A stretch of 64,000 nt of DNA from Lederbergia sp. NSJ-179 (GCF_022867885.1 NZ_JALIFP010000003.1:143477-207476), one strand, 5' to 3'; positions 34,001 to 42,326 are shown, numbered from the stretch's first letter. A program made the numbers and translations. The notes: generated from the letters alone by a model not told the origin.

Positions 34001-34153
34001 AGGTAAGAAAGAAAATTGGCTAATGCTAGGTCTAGCTCCAGCGCCTAGCCCCTCGAGGTCAAATAACCTGAGCCAATAAAAGTCAAAACCGGACTTTTAT
34101 TGGCTCAGAACATTTGCTTGTCGGGGCTGAACAAGCCGCTTGCGCTTTTCTTA
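34001..34153 (+). repeat. Intergenic repeat copy R3 (type B)
   Basis: Same layout as R2. The inner hairpin is CTGAGCCAATAAAAGTC with GACTTTTATTGGCTCAG, so the A-T pair of R2 is a C-G pair here. Ends CGCTTGCGCTTTTCTTA. Confidence 0.92.
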
Positions 34154-34208
34154 AATGCTATTTTTTCGGCAATATTCTGGGCGTGACAGGCATATACTTT
34201 TTATGGTA

Positions 34209-34229
34209 AAATGACTGATAATCAGTCAT
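34209..34229. promoter_or_regulatory. Operator for TetR-family regulator (autoregulation)
   Basis: ATGACTGAT and ATCAGTCAT flank a single central A, a perfect 19-bp palindrome. A related sequence, ATGACTGACATTCATTCA, lies before the SMR genes (about 34971-34988), so both units are probably under the same TetR. The leader from here to the tetR start (about 130 bases) is GC-rich and can fold via AGCAGCG/CGCTGCT. Confidence 0.7.
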
Positions 34230-34357
34230 AGATTAAAGATTTAAAAATGTAACATCCTATCGACAGGTTCAAGCAGCGGCGTGCTGTCGCTTCGCCTGCA
34301 CTAATTAGTAAGTTCTGTATTTCGCTGCTGCCTGCGGGCGTTAAGGAGAGGAAGGAA

Positions 34358-34933
34358 ATGAATAAGCGCGAGCGGATTGTTCAGGCGGCCATTGAGGTTT
34401 TTCGGGAAAAGGGGATTGAGAAGACCAAGATTTCGGATATTGTGAAATTAGCTGGCATCGCGCAAGGGACGTATTATTTGTATTTTTCTTCTAAATTGGC
34501 TGTGATGCCTGCGATCGCCGAGGTGATGGTGGAGAAAAATATGGATGAAGTTCGAGCACAAGTAAAGGAAGACGCGGACTTTTCAGTACAGCTTACACAA
34601 GTGATCGATGCTATTTTTTCGGTTGCGGAGAATTACCATGAAATGCTGGCGATGATTTATGCGGGTATGGCGACAACAGAACATATACAAGAGTGGGAAG
34701 CGGTCTATGAACCTTTTTACCAATGGATGAGTCAGTTTTTGAAAAAGGCACAGGCTAATGGGACTATTCGCGAGACTGTCAACACGGAACGGGTTTCCAA
34801 GTTAGTGATTGGTCTTGTTGAATCAGCGGCAGAGCAAATATTTTTATATGACACTAACCAAGTGCAGGAGGCCGAGATTCAAAAGAAAGAAGTCCATTCT
34901 TTTTTAATCCATGCTTTGGGTGTTAAAGACTAG
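34358..34933 (+). CDS. TetR-family repressor of SMR exporter genes
   Basis: A 191-residue TetR/AcrR protein. The HTH is ISDIVKLAGIAQGTYYLYFSSK (about 24-45); the C-terminal ligand domain is divergent. It precedes a pair of SMR genes, the arrangement of yvdT-yvdS-yvdR in Bacillus subtilis. GAGAGGAAGG precedes ATG 34358. Confidence 0.9.
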   Translation: MNKRERIVQAAIEVFREKGIEKTKISDIVKLAGIAQGTYYLYFSSKLAVMPAIAEVMVEKNMDEVRAQVKEDADFSVQLTQVIDAIFSVAENYHEMLAMIYAGMATTEHIQEWEAVYEPFYQWMSQFLKKAQANGTIRETVNTERVSKLVIGLVESAAEQIFLYDTNQVQEAEIQKKEVHSFLIHALGVKD

Positions 34934-35009
34934 CGAATGAATAAGATGAGGAGAAATAAGTTTTTATAAAAATGACTGACATTCATTCACAAAAAAGGAG
35001 AAGTAAAAA

Positions 35010-35345
35010 TTGAATAAAGCATGGGTGTATGTCACTTTAACATGTTTTTTCGAATTGATTTGGATATATGGATTTAATACAGCACATCAATGGTGGCATT
35101 GGTTCTTTATTCTATTATTTATTTTTACTGATTTTCACTTTTTAACGAAAGCTTGCGAGTTACTTCCAACAGGGTCTGTTTATGCAACTTTTGCAGGAGT
35201 CGGAACAGTAGGTACAGCTTTAATGGATATCTTTTTCTTTGGGCAAACATTTAGTGTTGCAAAGATTCTGTTTATCATGATTTTAGTTGCTGGCGTCATT
35301 GGATTAAATTTAGCAGATCGGGAAGAAGAGAAAGGAACGGTTTAG
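35010..35345 (+). CDS. SMR exporter subunit 1
   Basis: A 111-residue four-helix small multidrug resistance protein. The membrane-embedded Glu of helix 1 is kept (CFFELIWIYGF). It is the less canonical partner of a heteromeric pair, as YvdS/YvdR or YkkC/YkkD. TTG 35010 is nine bases after AAAGGAG. A TetR-type operator lies just upstream. Substrates of such pairs include guanidinium and quaternary cations; which applies here is open. Confidence 0.9.
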   Translation: MNKAWVYVTLTCFFELIWIYGFNTAHQWWHWFFILLFIFTDFHFLTKACELLPTGSVYATFAGVGTVGTALMDIFFFGQTFSVAKILFIMILVAGVIGLNLADREEEKGTV

Positions 35346-35346
35346 A

Positions 35347-35661
35347 ATGGGTTGGGTATATGTTTTTTTAGCGGCTGTAAGTGAAATTTGCGGAACACTA
35401 GGCTTAAAAATGTATAGTCAAAAGAAAACATGGAAAAACGGGGTCCTTTATCTAGGCGGATTTGGAGCCTCTTTCGTTTTTTTATATCAGGCATTTGATT
35501 ATTTACAAGTGAGTGTAGCCTATGCCGTCTGGATTGGAATCGGCACAGCCGGCGCCGTCCTCGTGAATATGATCTTCTTTGGTGAACCAAGGAATCGTGC
35601 AAGAATGATTAGTGTCCTTTTAATCGTGATTGGTGTTACTGGTTTGAAGGCTGTTTCATAA
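35347..35661 (+). CDS. SMR exporter subunit 2
   Basis: A 104-residue four-helix SMR protein, starting one base after the stop of subunit 1. The key Glu is in AAVSEICGTLGLK (Glu13), and the helix 4 motif is YAVWIGIGTAGAVLV. The two proteins probably assemble as an antiparallel heterodimer. Confidence 0.92.
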   Translation: MGWVYVFLAAVSEICGTLGLKMYSQKKTWKNGVLYLGGFGASFVFLYQAFDYLQVSVAYAVWIGIGTAGAVLVNMIFFGEPRNRARMISVLLIVIGVTGLKAVS

Positions 35662-35782
35662 TAAGAAAAGGGGTATCCAATCGGCGATAAAATCGCAATA
35701 TTGGACAGCCCTCTCATTTTGTATTTCCTTAAAGTGTTGACCGGGAATTTTCAACAATATTCGAGGCGTGCCAGACACCGCT

Positions 35783-36058
35783 TTACTCTTTATTATTTAA
35801 TTGTTGCTGCGCCATTTTGATCATTTCCTTCACCATATTCCCGCCAATAGGTCCGCCGATTTTTCCCGCCTGTTCAGAGGTAAGTTGACCATTATAGCCT
35901 TTTTTTAAGGGAATTTCCTGTTCTTTTGCTACTTCATATTTTATGTCTTCAGGATGATTGGCCTCGACTTGATAGCCTTTTTCCTTCATAACATTGACTT
36001 TAAGCTGATCCAATTGTTCCCTCGCTTCAGGGACCAAAATCCTATTATTTCTCGCCAT
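35783..36058 (-). CDS. Alpha/beta-type small acid-soluble spore protein
   Basis: A 91-residue spore protein with NRILVPEAREQLDQLK and the DNA-binding GKIGGPIGGNMVKEMI of alpha/beta SASPs, which coat and protect spore DNA. The germination-protease site is around EANHPEDIKYEVAKE, more divergent than in the major SASPs. AAAGGAG lies before ATG 36058. It shows that the organism sporulates; a forespore (SigG) promoter is expected but I could not place it. Confidence 0.93.
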   Translation of the reverse strand: MARNNRILVPEAREQLDQLKVNVMKEKGYQVEANHPEDIKYEVAKEQEIPLKKGYNGQLTSEQAGKIGGPIGGNMVKEMIKMAQQQLNNKE

Positions 36059-36078
36059 ATTTGCATTCTCCTTTCATC

Positions 36079-36125
36079 TTTATGATTGGTTAAAAAGATT
36101 TTGCCAAACTGGAAGTTATTAGCGT
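36079..36125. repeat. 45-bp direct repeat, left copy
   Basis: TTTATGATT, two extra Gs, then TTAAAAAGATTTTG, a variable base and CAAACTGGAAGTTATTAGCGT. The same text without the two Gs recurs at 39368-39412. The copies bracket about 3.2 kb of decayed genes. Confidence 0.85.
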
Positions 36126-36200
36126 TGTGCGAGTATGTTAATAAAGCCATTGTATTTTTAAATAAATCAATAGTAAGCATGTCGTTAAAAAAGTAATCCC

Positions 36201-36300
36201 AATGGACCCTTTATATAATAAGGCTGTTATAATAGATACAACAAAGGGAATACAACAAGTACATATACTGTTCAAAGGATGTGAAGTATATGTGTAAATC
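36201..36300 (+). repeat. Duplicated promoter/leader segment, copy 1
   Basis: About 100 bases from AATGGACCCTTTATATAATA to GAAGTATATGTGTAAAT are repeated at 38501-38599 with a few changes. In copy 2 it leads into the antitoxin-like gene; here it reads into MCKS and a stop, with nothing recognisable after it. The rest of 36126-36599 holds no supported gene. Confidence 0.85.
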
Positions 36301-36599
36301 ATGAAACTTCTACTTTTAGAGTGGGTAAAGATCATGTCATTTGGTGGTGAATTCTCTGTCTTCACTGGTACATATTATGTCATAAGTGGTACACTTGGAT
36401 GGCTGTAATCACAAATCCCGTCCATTCCGATTTTTTACCCTGTATACAACAGTTCTGTACGTCATTTCGAGGCTTCTAGGCAAGCAAAAGTAATTAATGG
36501 TATTTTTTAAAAATTTATTGAAGGGAGTTTTTAATTTGGGTTGAATTATTACCAATAGAGTCTTCAATAAAATATTATATTATAAAGGACGGGATTGGA

Positions 36600-37664
36600 G
36601 TGAAATTAAGTAAACTGCTTATAGTGCTAGCAATCGTCTTTTTAAGTTTGGGAATCACATCAAATAATGCAGATGCAGCCACTGGAAAAAACGGAAAACA
36701 ATGGAGCTCACCCATCATTAATTATTATAATGACGGAACCAATTCTGCCTATCAGGGTTTCTGGAATACAGCAAAGAGTAGATGGAATGCTTCAAACCAT
36801 GTATTAATGGGGAATGGTAGTGGTAGAGATTTTAGGGCAGGAAATAAAAATGCTGGGAAGGTAAGTTGGGATGGTACTGCTGAATATTCTTGGAATTCAT
36901 CTAATAATTTTACTAGAATGAGAACTTGGTTAAACACCTATTATACAACACAATCAAAATATACTACTGATATAATTAATGGTGTTGCTACTCATGAATT
37001 TGGACATGCCTTAGGATTGGCCCATAATGATAGGACTTCATCGGTAATGATGTCTGCTACATTTTATACAGATGGTACTTTAGCGAGAAAGCATCAATCC
37101 CCTACATCAGAAGATACTTCCACAATAAAGAATATTTACGGAACACTTGGAACGTTGTCCATTCATGAAGAACAAGAATTAATAGAACAGGATGCTCGTC
37201 TTTCTATGTCTAAAAACTTTGTAATCTTGGAACCTAGTTATTCAGTTGGCTATAGATCTATTGAAGAAATTGTATCAACTGCTGATCTTATTGTAGAAGG
37301 AACAGTTACTGAGAAAAGTGATTTAAAAAAAGCTGATCCAGAAGATTTTGTTACTTATAGAACAGAAAGAAGTGTTTTTGTTAAAGATGTTCTTAAAGGC
37401 GATAAATCTTTGGAAAATCAAGAAATTATTTTTGATCAGTTAGGAGGAAGCGATTCTTTTGCAACAGTTATCTCAGATGAAAGTACGCCGTTAGAGGAAG
37501 GAAGTAAGGTTATTTTGCTTTTTGAGAAAGAAGAAAATGGATCCTATTCCTTGATTAATGATAATTCTTCTATTTTTGTCGATGAGCTAAAAAACGGGGA
37601 GTTTAAATATTTAAAGGACAGTGAAAAGTTAACTGAAAAAACTTTAAAAGGTAAAATGAAATAG
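36600..37664 (+). CDS. Secreted matrixin-type zinc metalloprotease
   Basis: A 354-residue secreted protein. A signal peptide (about 1-27, ending NNADA) is followed by a matrixin domain with the zinc motif HEFGHALGLAH (near residues 133-143) and the Met-turn SVMMSATFY. The C-terminal half (about 205-354) contains DLIVEGTVTEKSD, an OB-like beta domain also found in other Bacillus exported proteins. GTG 36600 is ten bases after AAGGA. Base composition is more A+T-rich than the flanks, in line with acquired DNA. Confidence 0.88.
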   Translation: MKLSKLLIVLAIVFLSLGITSNNADAATGKNGKQWSSPIINYYNDGTNSAYQGFWNTAKSRWNASNHVLMGNGSGRDFRAGNKNAGKVSWDGTAEYSWNSSNNFTRMRTWLNTYYTTQSKYTTDIINGVATHEFGHALGLAHNDRTSSVMMSATFYTDGTLARKHQSPTSEDTSTIKNIYGTLGTLSIHEEQELIEQDARLSMSKNFVILEPSYSVGYRSIEEIVSTADLIVEGTVTEKSDLKKADPEDFVTYRTERSVFVKDVLKGDKSLENQEIIFDQLGGSDSFATVISDESTPLEEGSKVILLFEKEENGSYSLINDNSSIFVDELKNGEFKYLKDSEKLTEKTLKGKMK

Positions 37665-37668
37665 TATT

Positions 37669-37704
37669 AAATAAAATGCCCGAAGTTATTTGGGCATTTT
37701 ATTT
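37669..37704. terminator. Bidirectional terminator
   Basis: AAATAAAATGCCC and GGGCATTTTATTT pair over 13 bases, with T-rich ends on both strands, between the convergent matrixin and lipoprotein genes. Confidence 0.92.
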
Positions 37705-38055
37705 AATTTCTTCCTCATTTATAGCTTTAATATAATGTCCGTTTGAAATTTCAATTGCAATTGCCTTACTTATATCCATGCCGGAAATCTCATAAATATT
37801 TGTTCCAGAGTCATAATAATTTGAAGAGTTATCTTTATTCGAATACTCCTCCTCTTTGTCGGAATAATAATTAATAACTCCAATTTTCCTTTCAATCTTA
37901 TTCACCTCTTCATCTTGGCCAACATATAAGTTTCCATTAAAAACTATGGACTTTTCATAAGCAAAACTTGCAGAGGTTCCATTTGATACCTCATTATTAC
38001 CACAACCATATATTGGAAGTACTAAAAGAATGATAAGCCACAAAAATTTGCTCAC
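37699..38055 (-). CDS. Small lipoprotein, hypothetical
   Basis: A 118-residue lipoprotein. The signal peptide ends LPIYGC with lipidation at Cys18; the mature part is acidic and rich in Asn, Ser and Tyr. I recognise no domain. Convergent with the matrixin gene. Confidence 0.7.
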   Translation of the reverse strand: MSKFLWLIILLVLPIYGCGNNEVSNGTSASFAYEKSIVFNGNLYVGQDEEVNKIERKIGVINYYSDKEEEYSNKDNSSNYYDSGTNIYEISGMDISKAIAIEISNGHYIKAINEEEIK

Positions 38056-38088
38056 TTTTTATCCCCTCTCTGGTTTTATTCAATTAAT

Positions 38089-38319
38089 TTGACGTATGTG
38101 AGTCCAAAAAGGTTACAAATTACATTTATGGGTTATTTAAAAGGTAAAAGCGCGTTAATGATATTCGATAGGCATCCGGAATACAAGAAGAAAGGGAATA
38201 GGCACTTTTGGGCAAGAGGATATTATGTGGATACAGTAGGAAGAAATGAAGAGGTAATTAAAAAGTATATAAAAAACCAAACTGAAGCAGACATGATAGA
38301 AGATAAAATGAACAATTAA
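38089..38319 (+). pseudogene. IS200/IS605 TnpA transposase, C-terminal remnant
   Basis: The frame gives FMGYLKGKSALMIFDRHPEY, GNRHFWARGYYVDTVGRNEEVIKKYIKNQ, which is the C-terminal half of Y1 transposase TnpA with the helix that carries the catalytic Tyr. The N-terminal half with the His-x-His metal site is missing, so the protein is inactive. The element's right end follows. Confidence 0.85.
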
Positions 38320-38343
38320 GGACAATGACCGGCTTGCGAAACT

Positions 38344-38423
38344 ACGCCTTTAAGGCGTTGCCAGTAACATGCCCTTACAGGGCTGAGTCAAACCACCCGT
38401 TGAACGGGTGGTCTGTGATTCAA
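38344..38423 (+). mobile_element. IS200/IS605-type right end with hairpins
   Basis: Three hairpins follow the transposase relic: ACGCCTT/AAGGCGT, GCCCT/AGGGC and ACCACCCGT/ACGGGTGGT (38392-38412). TTCAA at 38419-38423 fits the right-end cleavage site next to the subterminal hairpin in this family. No left end was found upstream. Confidence 0.7.
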
Positions 38424-38500
38424 TTCTTCTTTGTGAAAAATCCGGCTTAATTTGGCCAAAAATCGTCGATTTCGGCTGGAATAATGTGCATCTTTACATC

Positions 38501-38599
38501 AATGGACCCTTTATATAATAAGGATGGTATAATAGATACAACAAAGAGAATACAAGCACGTATACTGTTCAAAAAGGATGAGAAGTATATGTGTAAATG
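38501..38599 (+). repeat. Duplicated promoter/leader segment, copy 2
   Basis: Second copy of the segment at 36201-36300. It contains GGTATAATAG, a good -10 (TATAAT at 38529-38534), and leads into the antitoxin-like gene. Confidence 0.85.
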
Positions 38600-38618
38600 T
38601 AACGAGGAGGAACGGGAT

Positions 38619-38798
38619 ATGTCTGCAATTAGAGAAATTAAGCCTCTTGAAGTTCATTTTGATGATGAAAAAGAGCGGGAAGAATTTATTAAATGGGCCT
38701 ATCAAAAAGGAAAAACGAATAAACCTTCTTTAAAACAGATGAGAAAGGAAATGGAAAGTATTAGAAGGATTAGAACTCAAGGAAATAGGAATAAATGA
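38619..38798 (+). CDS. Antitoxin-like protein of broken GNAT toxin pair
   Basis: A 59-residue charged protein, MSAIREIKPLEVHFDDEKEREEFIKWAYQKGK and a basic helical tail. ATG 38619 lies nine bases after GAGGAGG. ATG 38589 is an alternative that adds ten residues. Because a GNAT-type toxin remnant overlaps its 3' end, it is best read as the antitoxin of that pair; the family is not one I can name. Confidence 0.55.
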   Translation: MSAIREIKPLEVHFDDEKEREEFIKWAYQKGKTNKPSLKQMRKEMESIRRIRTQGNRNK

Positions 38799-39273
38799 TT
38801 GGAAATGGATAAAATCTCTTCTCGATATCAAGTTCTGTGAAGATCAGCCAGATGTAGAATTATTTTTGAAAGAACATGCTCTACATTATCATGAACAAAA
38901 TTTAGCCAAAACACATCTTGTATTCTATAAGGATCGATAAAGATCAGTTAATAGGTTATATTTACTTTATTTGCGGACCATGTAACAGTACCAAGAAGTA
39001 AGAGGAAAGCGCATGGGTGGGACTTAAAAGCAGTGATGGACAAGCAAATGTTTCCTTCTATTCGTTTACACTATATGGGTGTTAATAGGAAAAACCGAAA
39101 TAAAGGATATGGAAAAATGCTTTTATTATTTGCTCTAGACACTTGTCTTGAAATATCTGAAAATGTAGGATGTGTTTTTGTTACACTTGAAGCATTAGAA
39201 GGAACGGTAGGTTTTAAGCAGGAGTAAGAAAAATATAACAGATATGATATTTAAAATAGAAGAATTGTGGTGA
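38758..39273 (+). pseudogene. GNAT-type toxin, multiply frameshifted
   Basis: Consecutive pieces in different frames make one acetyltransferase: VLEGLELKEIGINDWKWIKSLLD ... HYHEQNLAKTHLVFYKD (to 38940), then FPSIRLHYMGVNRKNRNKGYGKMLLLFALD and CVFVTLEALE (to 39227), then a tail MIFKIEELW (to 39273). NRNKGYGKML is the acetyl-CoA motif. The start codon is also lost. The position after a small antitoxin-like gene suggests a TacT-like toxin. Confidence 0.7.
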
Positions 39274-39274
39274 T

Positions 39275-39302
39275 AACATCCGTGTATGTAGGGTGTTTTT
39301 TT
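39275..39302 (+). terminator. Terminator after broken toxin gene
   Basis: ACATCC pairs with GGGTGT and is followed by seven Ts. Confidence 0.75.
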
Positions 39303-39367
39303 GTGTGGTGAATAAAATTTGACAATTGTGAATGGAGCTTAGTGAACCTCTCGCCATGTCGTCATTC

Positions 39368-39412
39368 TTTATGATTTTAAAAAGATTTTGTCAAACTGGA
39401 AGTTATTAGCGT
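39368..39412. repeat. 45-bp direct repeat, right copy
   Basis: Right partner of 36079-36125. It is upstream of splA; on the minus strand it is followed by CATAAAGA and ATGGCGAGA, as in the SASP leader, so a duplicated SASP upstream region is possible. Confidence 0.85.
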
Positions 39413-39492
39413 GAGTTAGTAGATGAATCATCGAATAAAAGCAAATTTTCGTGAGAAGATAAGGACACTATATGGAGAGAAAGGTGAACAAA

Positions 39493-39750
39493 ATGGATGT
39501 GAATCAGCACTATCGTCCAGGCGAAATTGTCTATATTATCGTACGTAATCCCCATGCGCAAAGTGTGGCCAATGTCCAACAGGCTGCTGTTGTTCAGAAT
39601 CCGGAAAATCCTTATCAATTAGCGTTATTTTTACACGAGACATATTATCCGCTATCAGAGGAGTTTGCCATTTATAAAACAGAAAATGAGGCAGAAGCGG
39701 CCTACCAAGAAGCTTTTGGCACTTCAGAAGTCGAGGATTTCTATGGTTAA
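39493..39750 (+). CDS. splA: SplA, regulator of spore photoproduct lyase
   Basis: An 85-residue protein starting MDVNQHYRPGEIVYIIVRNPHAQSVANVQQAA, the SplA pattern. SplA negatively regulates splAB in the forespore of Bacillus subtilis. ATG 39493 follows AAAGGTGA. It overlaps splB by eight bases. Confidence 0.9.
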   Translation: MDVNQHYRPGEIVYIIVRNPHAQSVANVQQAAVVQNPENPYQLALFLHETYYPLSEEFAIYKTENEAEAAYQEAFGTSEVEDFYG

Positions 39751-40771
39751 GCCCTTTGTTCCCCAACTTGTTTATGTCGAACCCCAAGCTTTGGAGTATC
39801 CACTTGGAAAAAAGCTAATTGAAAAATTCCAAAAGATGGGGATTGAGATTCGTCACACGACCTCCCATAATCAAATTCGAAATTTGCCAGGAGAGAATCA
39901 TTTTCAGAAGTACCGGATTGCTAAATCAACTTTAGTTGTTGGAGTAAGGAAAACATTGAAATTTGATACTTCTAAACCATCCGCGGAATATGCCATCCCT
40001 TTGGCCACTGGATGTATGGGACATTGTCATTATTGTTATTTACAGACAACGATGGGAAGTAAACCCTATATTCGAACCTATGTGAATGTGGATGAAATTT
40101 TTGAGGCCGCCGAAGAGTATATGGAGGAGCGGGCACCTGAAGCCACCCGTTTTGAAGCTTCCTGTACCTCGGATATCGTTGGGATTGATCATTTAACCCA
40201 TTCATTAAAAAGAGCGATTGAGTTTTTTGGTCGTTCAGAATATGGCCAGCTTCGCTTCGTGACCAAGTTTGCCCATGTCGATCATCTGCTTGATGCCGAA
40301 CATAAAGGAAGAACAAGATTCCGCTTTAGCATCAATGATGATTACATTATAAAATATTTTGAACCTGGAACATCAAGGCTCCATGAAAGAATTGAAGCCG
40401 CCGTAAAAGTGTCAGAAGCTCAATTTCCATTAGGCTTTATTATTGCCCCCATCTATTTACATGAAGGTTGGAAAGAAGGCTATCTTGAAATGTTCGAAAA
40501 GCTGGATGACGCTCTACCGGCAAGCGCAAGAAAAGATTTAACATTTGAAATGATTCAGCATCGTTTCACGAAACCAGCCAAACGGGTTATTCAAGAAAAC
40601 TACCCGATGACAAAGCTAGAATTGGATGAAGCAAAGAGAAAGTGGAAGTGGGGAAGATATGGAATTGGCAAATATGTGTACACAGATGCCGAGCAGGAAG
40701 ATATTAAGGACACATTAGGAAATTATATTGAACGCTTTTTTCCGGAAGCAAAGCTTGAGTATTTTACCTAA
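39743..40771 (+). CDS. splB: Spore photoproduct lyase
   Basis: A 342-residue radical SAM enzyme that repairs the spore thymine dimer (5-thyminyl-5,6-dihydrothymine) during germination. The iron-sulfur site is CMGHCHYC (Cys91, Cys95, Cys98), and the hydrogen-donor Cys141 is kept in EASCTSD, at the same positions as in Bacillus subtilis. The C terminus ends YFT. The start inside the end of splA gives the same total length as the model enzyme. Confidence 0.97.
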   Translation: MVKPFVPQLVYVEPQALEYPLGKKLIEKFQKMGIEIRHTTSHNQIRNLPGENHFQKYRIAKSTLVVGVRKTLKFDTSKPSAEYAIPLATGCMGHCHYCYLQTTMGSKPYIRTYVNVDEIFEAAEEYMEERAPEATRFEASCTSDIVGIDHLTHSLKRAIEFFGRSEYGQLRFVTKFAHVDHLLDAEHKGRTRFRFSINDDYIIKYFEPGTSRLHERIEAAVKVSEAQFPLGFIIAPIYLHEGWKEGYLEMFEKLDDALPASARKDLTFEMIQHRFTKPAKRVIQENYPMTKLELDEAKRKWKWGRYGIGKYVYTDAEQEDIKDTLGNYIERFFPEAKLEYFT

Positions 40772-40826
40772 AAGTAAATACTGCATCGGATGATGGAAAT
40801 CGAACTATCAGAGTAAATCAGTTATG

Positions 40827-40903
40827 CAAGCGTATTTTTATCTATCCGATCGTAAATCGTGGTTAAGCGAGCGTATTTTTTCCATCCGAGAGATTTACTG
40901 TTC
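40827..40903. repeat. Short direct repeats upstream of phosphatase gene
   Basis: AAGCGTATTTTTATCTATCCGA is repeated as GAGCGTATTTTTTCCATCCGA 40 bases later, and GTAAATC/GATTTAC dyads flank them. It may be a regulatory region for the phosphatase; I do not recognise a Pho box. Confidence 0.45.
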
Positions 40904-40930
40904 TTCCAATTTTTTTCAAGGAGAGAGAAA

Positions 40931-42230
40931 ATGAAAAATAAGAGAACGATTATGGTTTTGTTCATTTTTATTGGAATGCTCCTCTTTTTACCAAATCAAG
41001 CGCTTGTACAGGCAGAGGAAGCTCCGGTAAGAAATGTGATTTTCATGATTCCGGATGGTTTCTCTACTGATTATGCCACTGGTTATCGTTGGTACAAAGG
41101 AGAACAATCTGTTATGGATGAGATGCTGGTTGGGATGCATCGCACCTATTCCGCTAATTCGGCTGTGACCGATTCTGCTGCTGGTGGAACGGCGATGGCA
41201 ACAGGACAGAAAACAAATAATGGGATGATTGCCATGTCCCCGACAGGCGATCGACTGCCAACAATTTTACAAACGGCCAAAGCCAATGGCAAAAAGGCTG
41301 GTTTGGTCACGACGACTACAATTACCTATGCCACACCTGCGGCTTTTGCCTCCCATGTGAAGGATCGAAAAATGGAGGCAGAAATTGCTCCCCAGCTTTT
41401 AGAAAATCAGGTGGATGTGCTTTTAGGGGGAGGGAAAAAGTATTTTCCAAAAGCTTTATTGAAACAGGCAAAAGCGGATGGTTATCATCTCGTGACCAAT
41501 CAAGCGGCTCTCTTAAAATCAAATTCTGCCAACAAGCTGTTAGGATTATTTGCAGAGGGAGCAATGAAACCTGAATTGGACCGTCATACAACAAAGGAGC
41601 CAAGTCTTGCGGAAATGTCGGAGGCTGCAATCCAGCTTCTTAAAAAGGAAAAGAATGGATTCTTCTTGATGATAGAGGGGGGGACAGATTGATTGGGCTG
41701 GGCATGCCAATGATGCGGCTTGGGCGATGAAAGATATTGAAGCTTTTGAAGAGGCTGTCAAAAAGGCATTAGAATTTGCTAAAGAGGATCAACAGACATT
41801 AGTGGTGATTGCGGGTGACCATGATACCGGTGGATTGTCGGTTGGGGGATATGACCAGTATGCTGCCAATGTAAAGATGCTTCAGCAAATGAAGGCAACA
41901 GGACAGTATATGGCTGGTCAATTGAATAAGAAGCAGAGTAATAGCAAAAAAATTGTAAAGAAGTATGCAAATATCGAGTTAACGAACGTAGAGGAACAAA
42001 AGATTCAACGTGCGAAGAATCCAGAACGAGCGATTAATCGGATTCTTTCGAAACGAGCGTTAATGGGTTGGACGACCTATGAACATTCAGGTACAGATGT
42101 CCCCTTATACGCATATGGGCCAGGCGCTGAAAACTTTAGCGGTTTACATGAGAATACGGATTTACCGAAAATCATGGCAAAGCTAATGGGGCTTCCGTTT
42201 TCTGCAAATACAAGTGGAAACCATTCTTAA
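40931..42230 (+). pseudogene. Alkaline phosphatase, interrupted by a one-base frameshift
   Basis: The gene encodes a secreted PhoA-family phosphatase: signal peptide (about 1-27), metal ligand in FMIPDGFS (Asp42) and nucleophile in AVTDSAAGGTAMATG (Ser82). After MIEGG the frame hits TGA at 41690-41692; from there the +1 frame continues IDWAGHANDAAWAMKDIEAFEEAV and GDHDTGGLSVGG, then HSGTDVPLYAYG to 42230. Removing one G from the run of seven at 41677-41683 restores a 432-residue enzyme reading EGGQIDWAGH. A homopolymer error or slippage site is as likely as true loss. Confidence 0.85.
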
Positions 42231-42262
42231 TCAAACGTTTGATTAAGAATGGTTTCTCTTTG
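42218..42262 (+). terminator. Terminator in a 38-bp perfect palindrome
   Basis: The 19-base arm 42218-42236 (AAACCATTCTTAATCAAAC) is repeated inverted at 42237-42255, then TCTCTTT. The stop codon of the phosphatase gene lies inside the left arm. Confidence 0.88.
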
Positions 42263-42326
42263 GGAATGAAATGCTTGATGTGTTATCATGCTACATATTG
42301 GTATTTTAAGGAGGTTCATCTTTAAG

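Noticed and set aside
34230..34357. Guanidine-I (ykkC) riboswitch before the tetR/SMR genes
   Set aside because: The leader is structured and SMR genes are typical targets, but I could not find the conserved ykkC motif. The paired TetR operators are enough to explain control.
38344..38423. Functional TnpB omega-RNA with guide
   Set aside because: The hairpins and TTCAA end fit, but no tnpB is present and the adjacent gene is a TnpA fragment. I call it an IS right end only.
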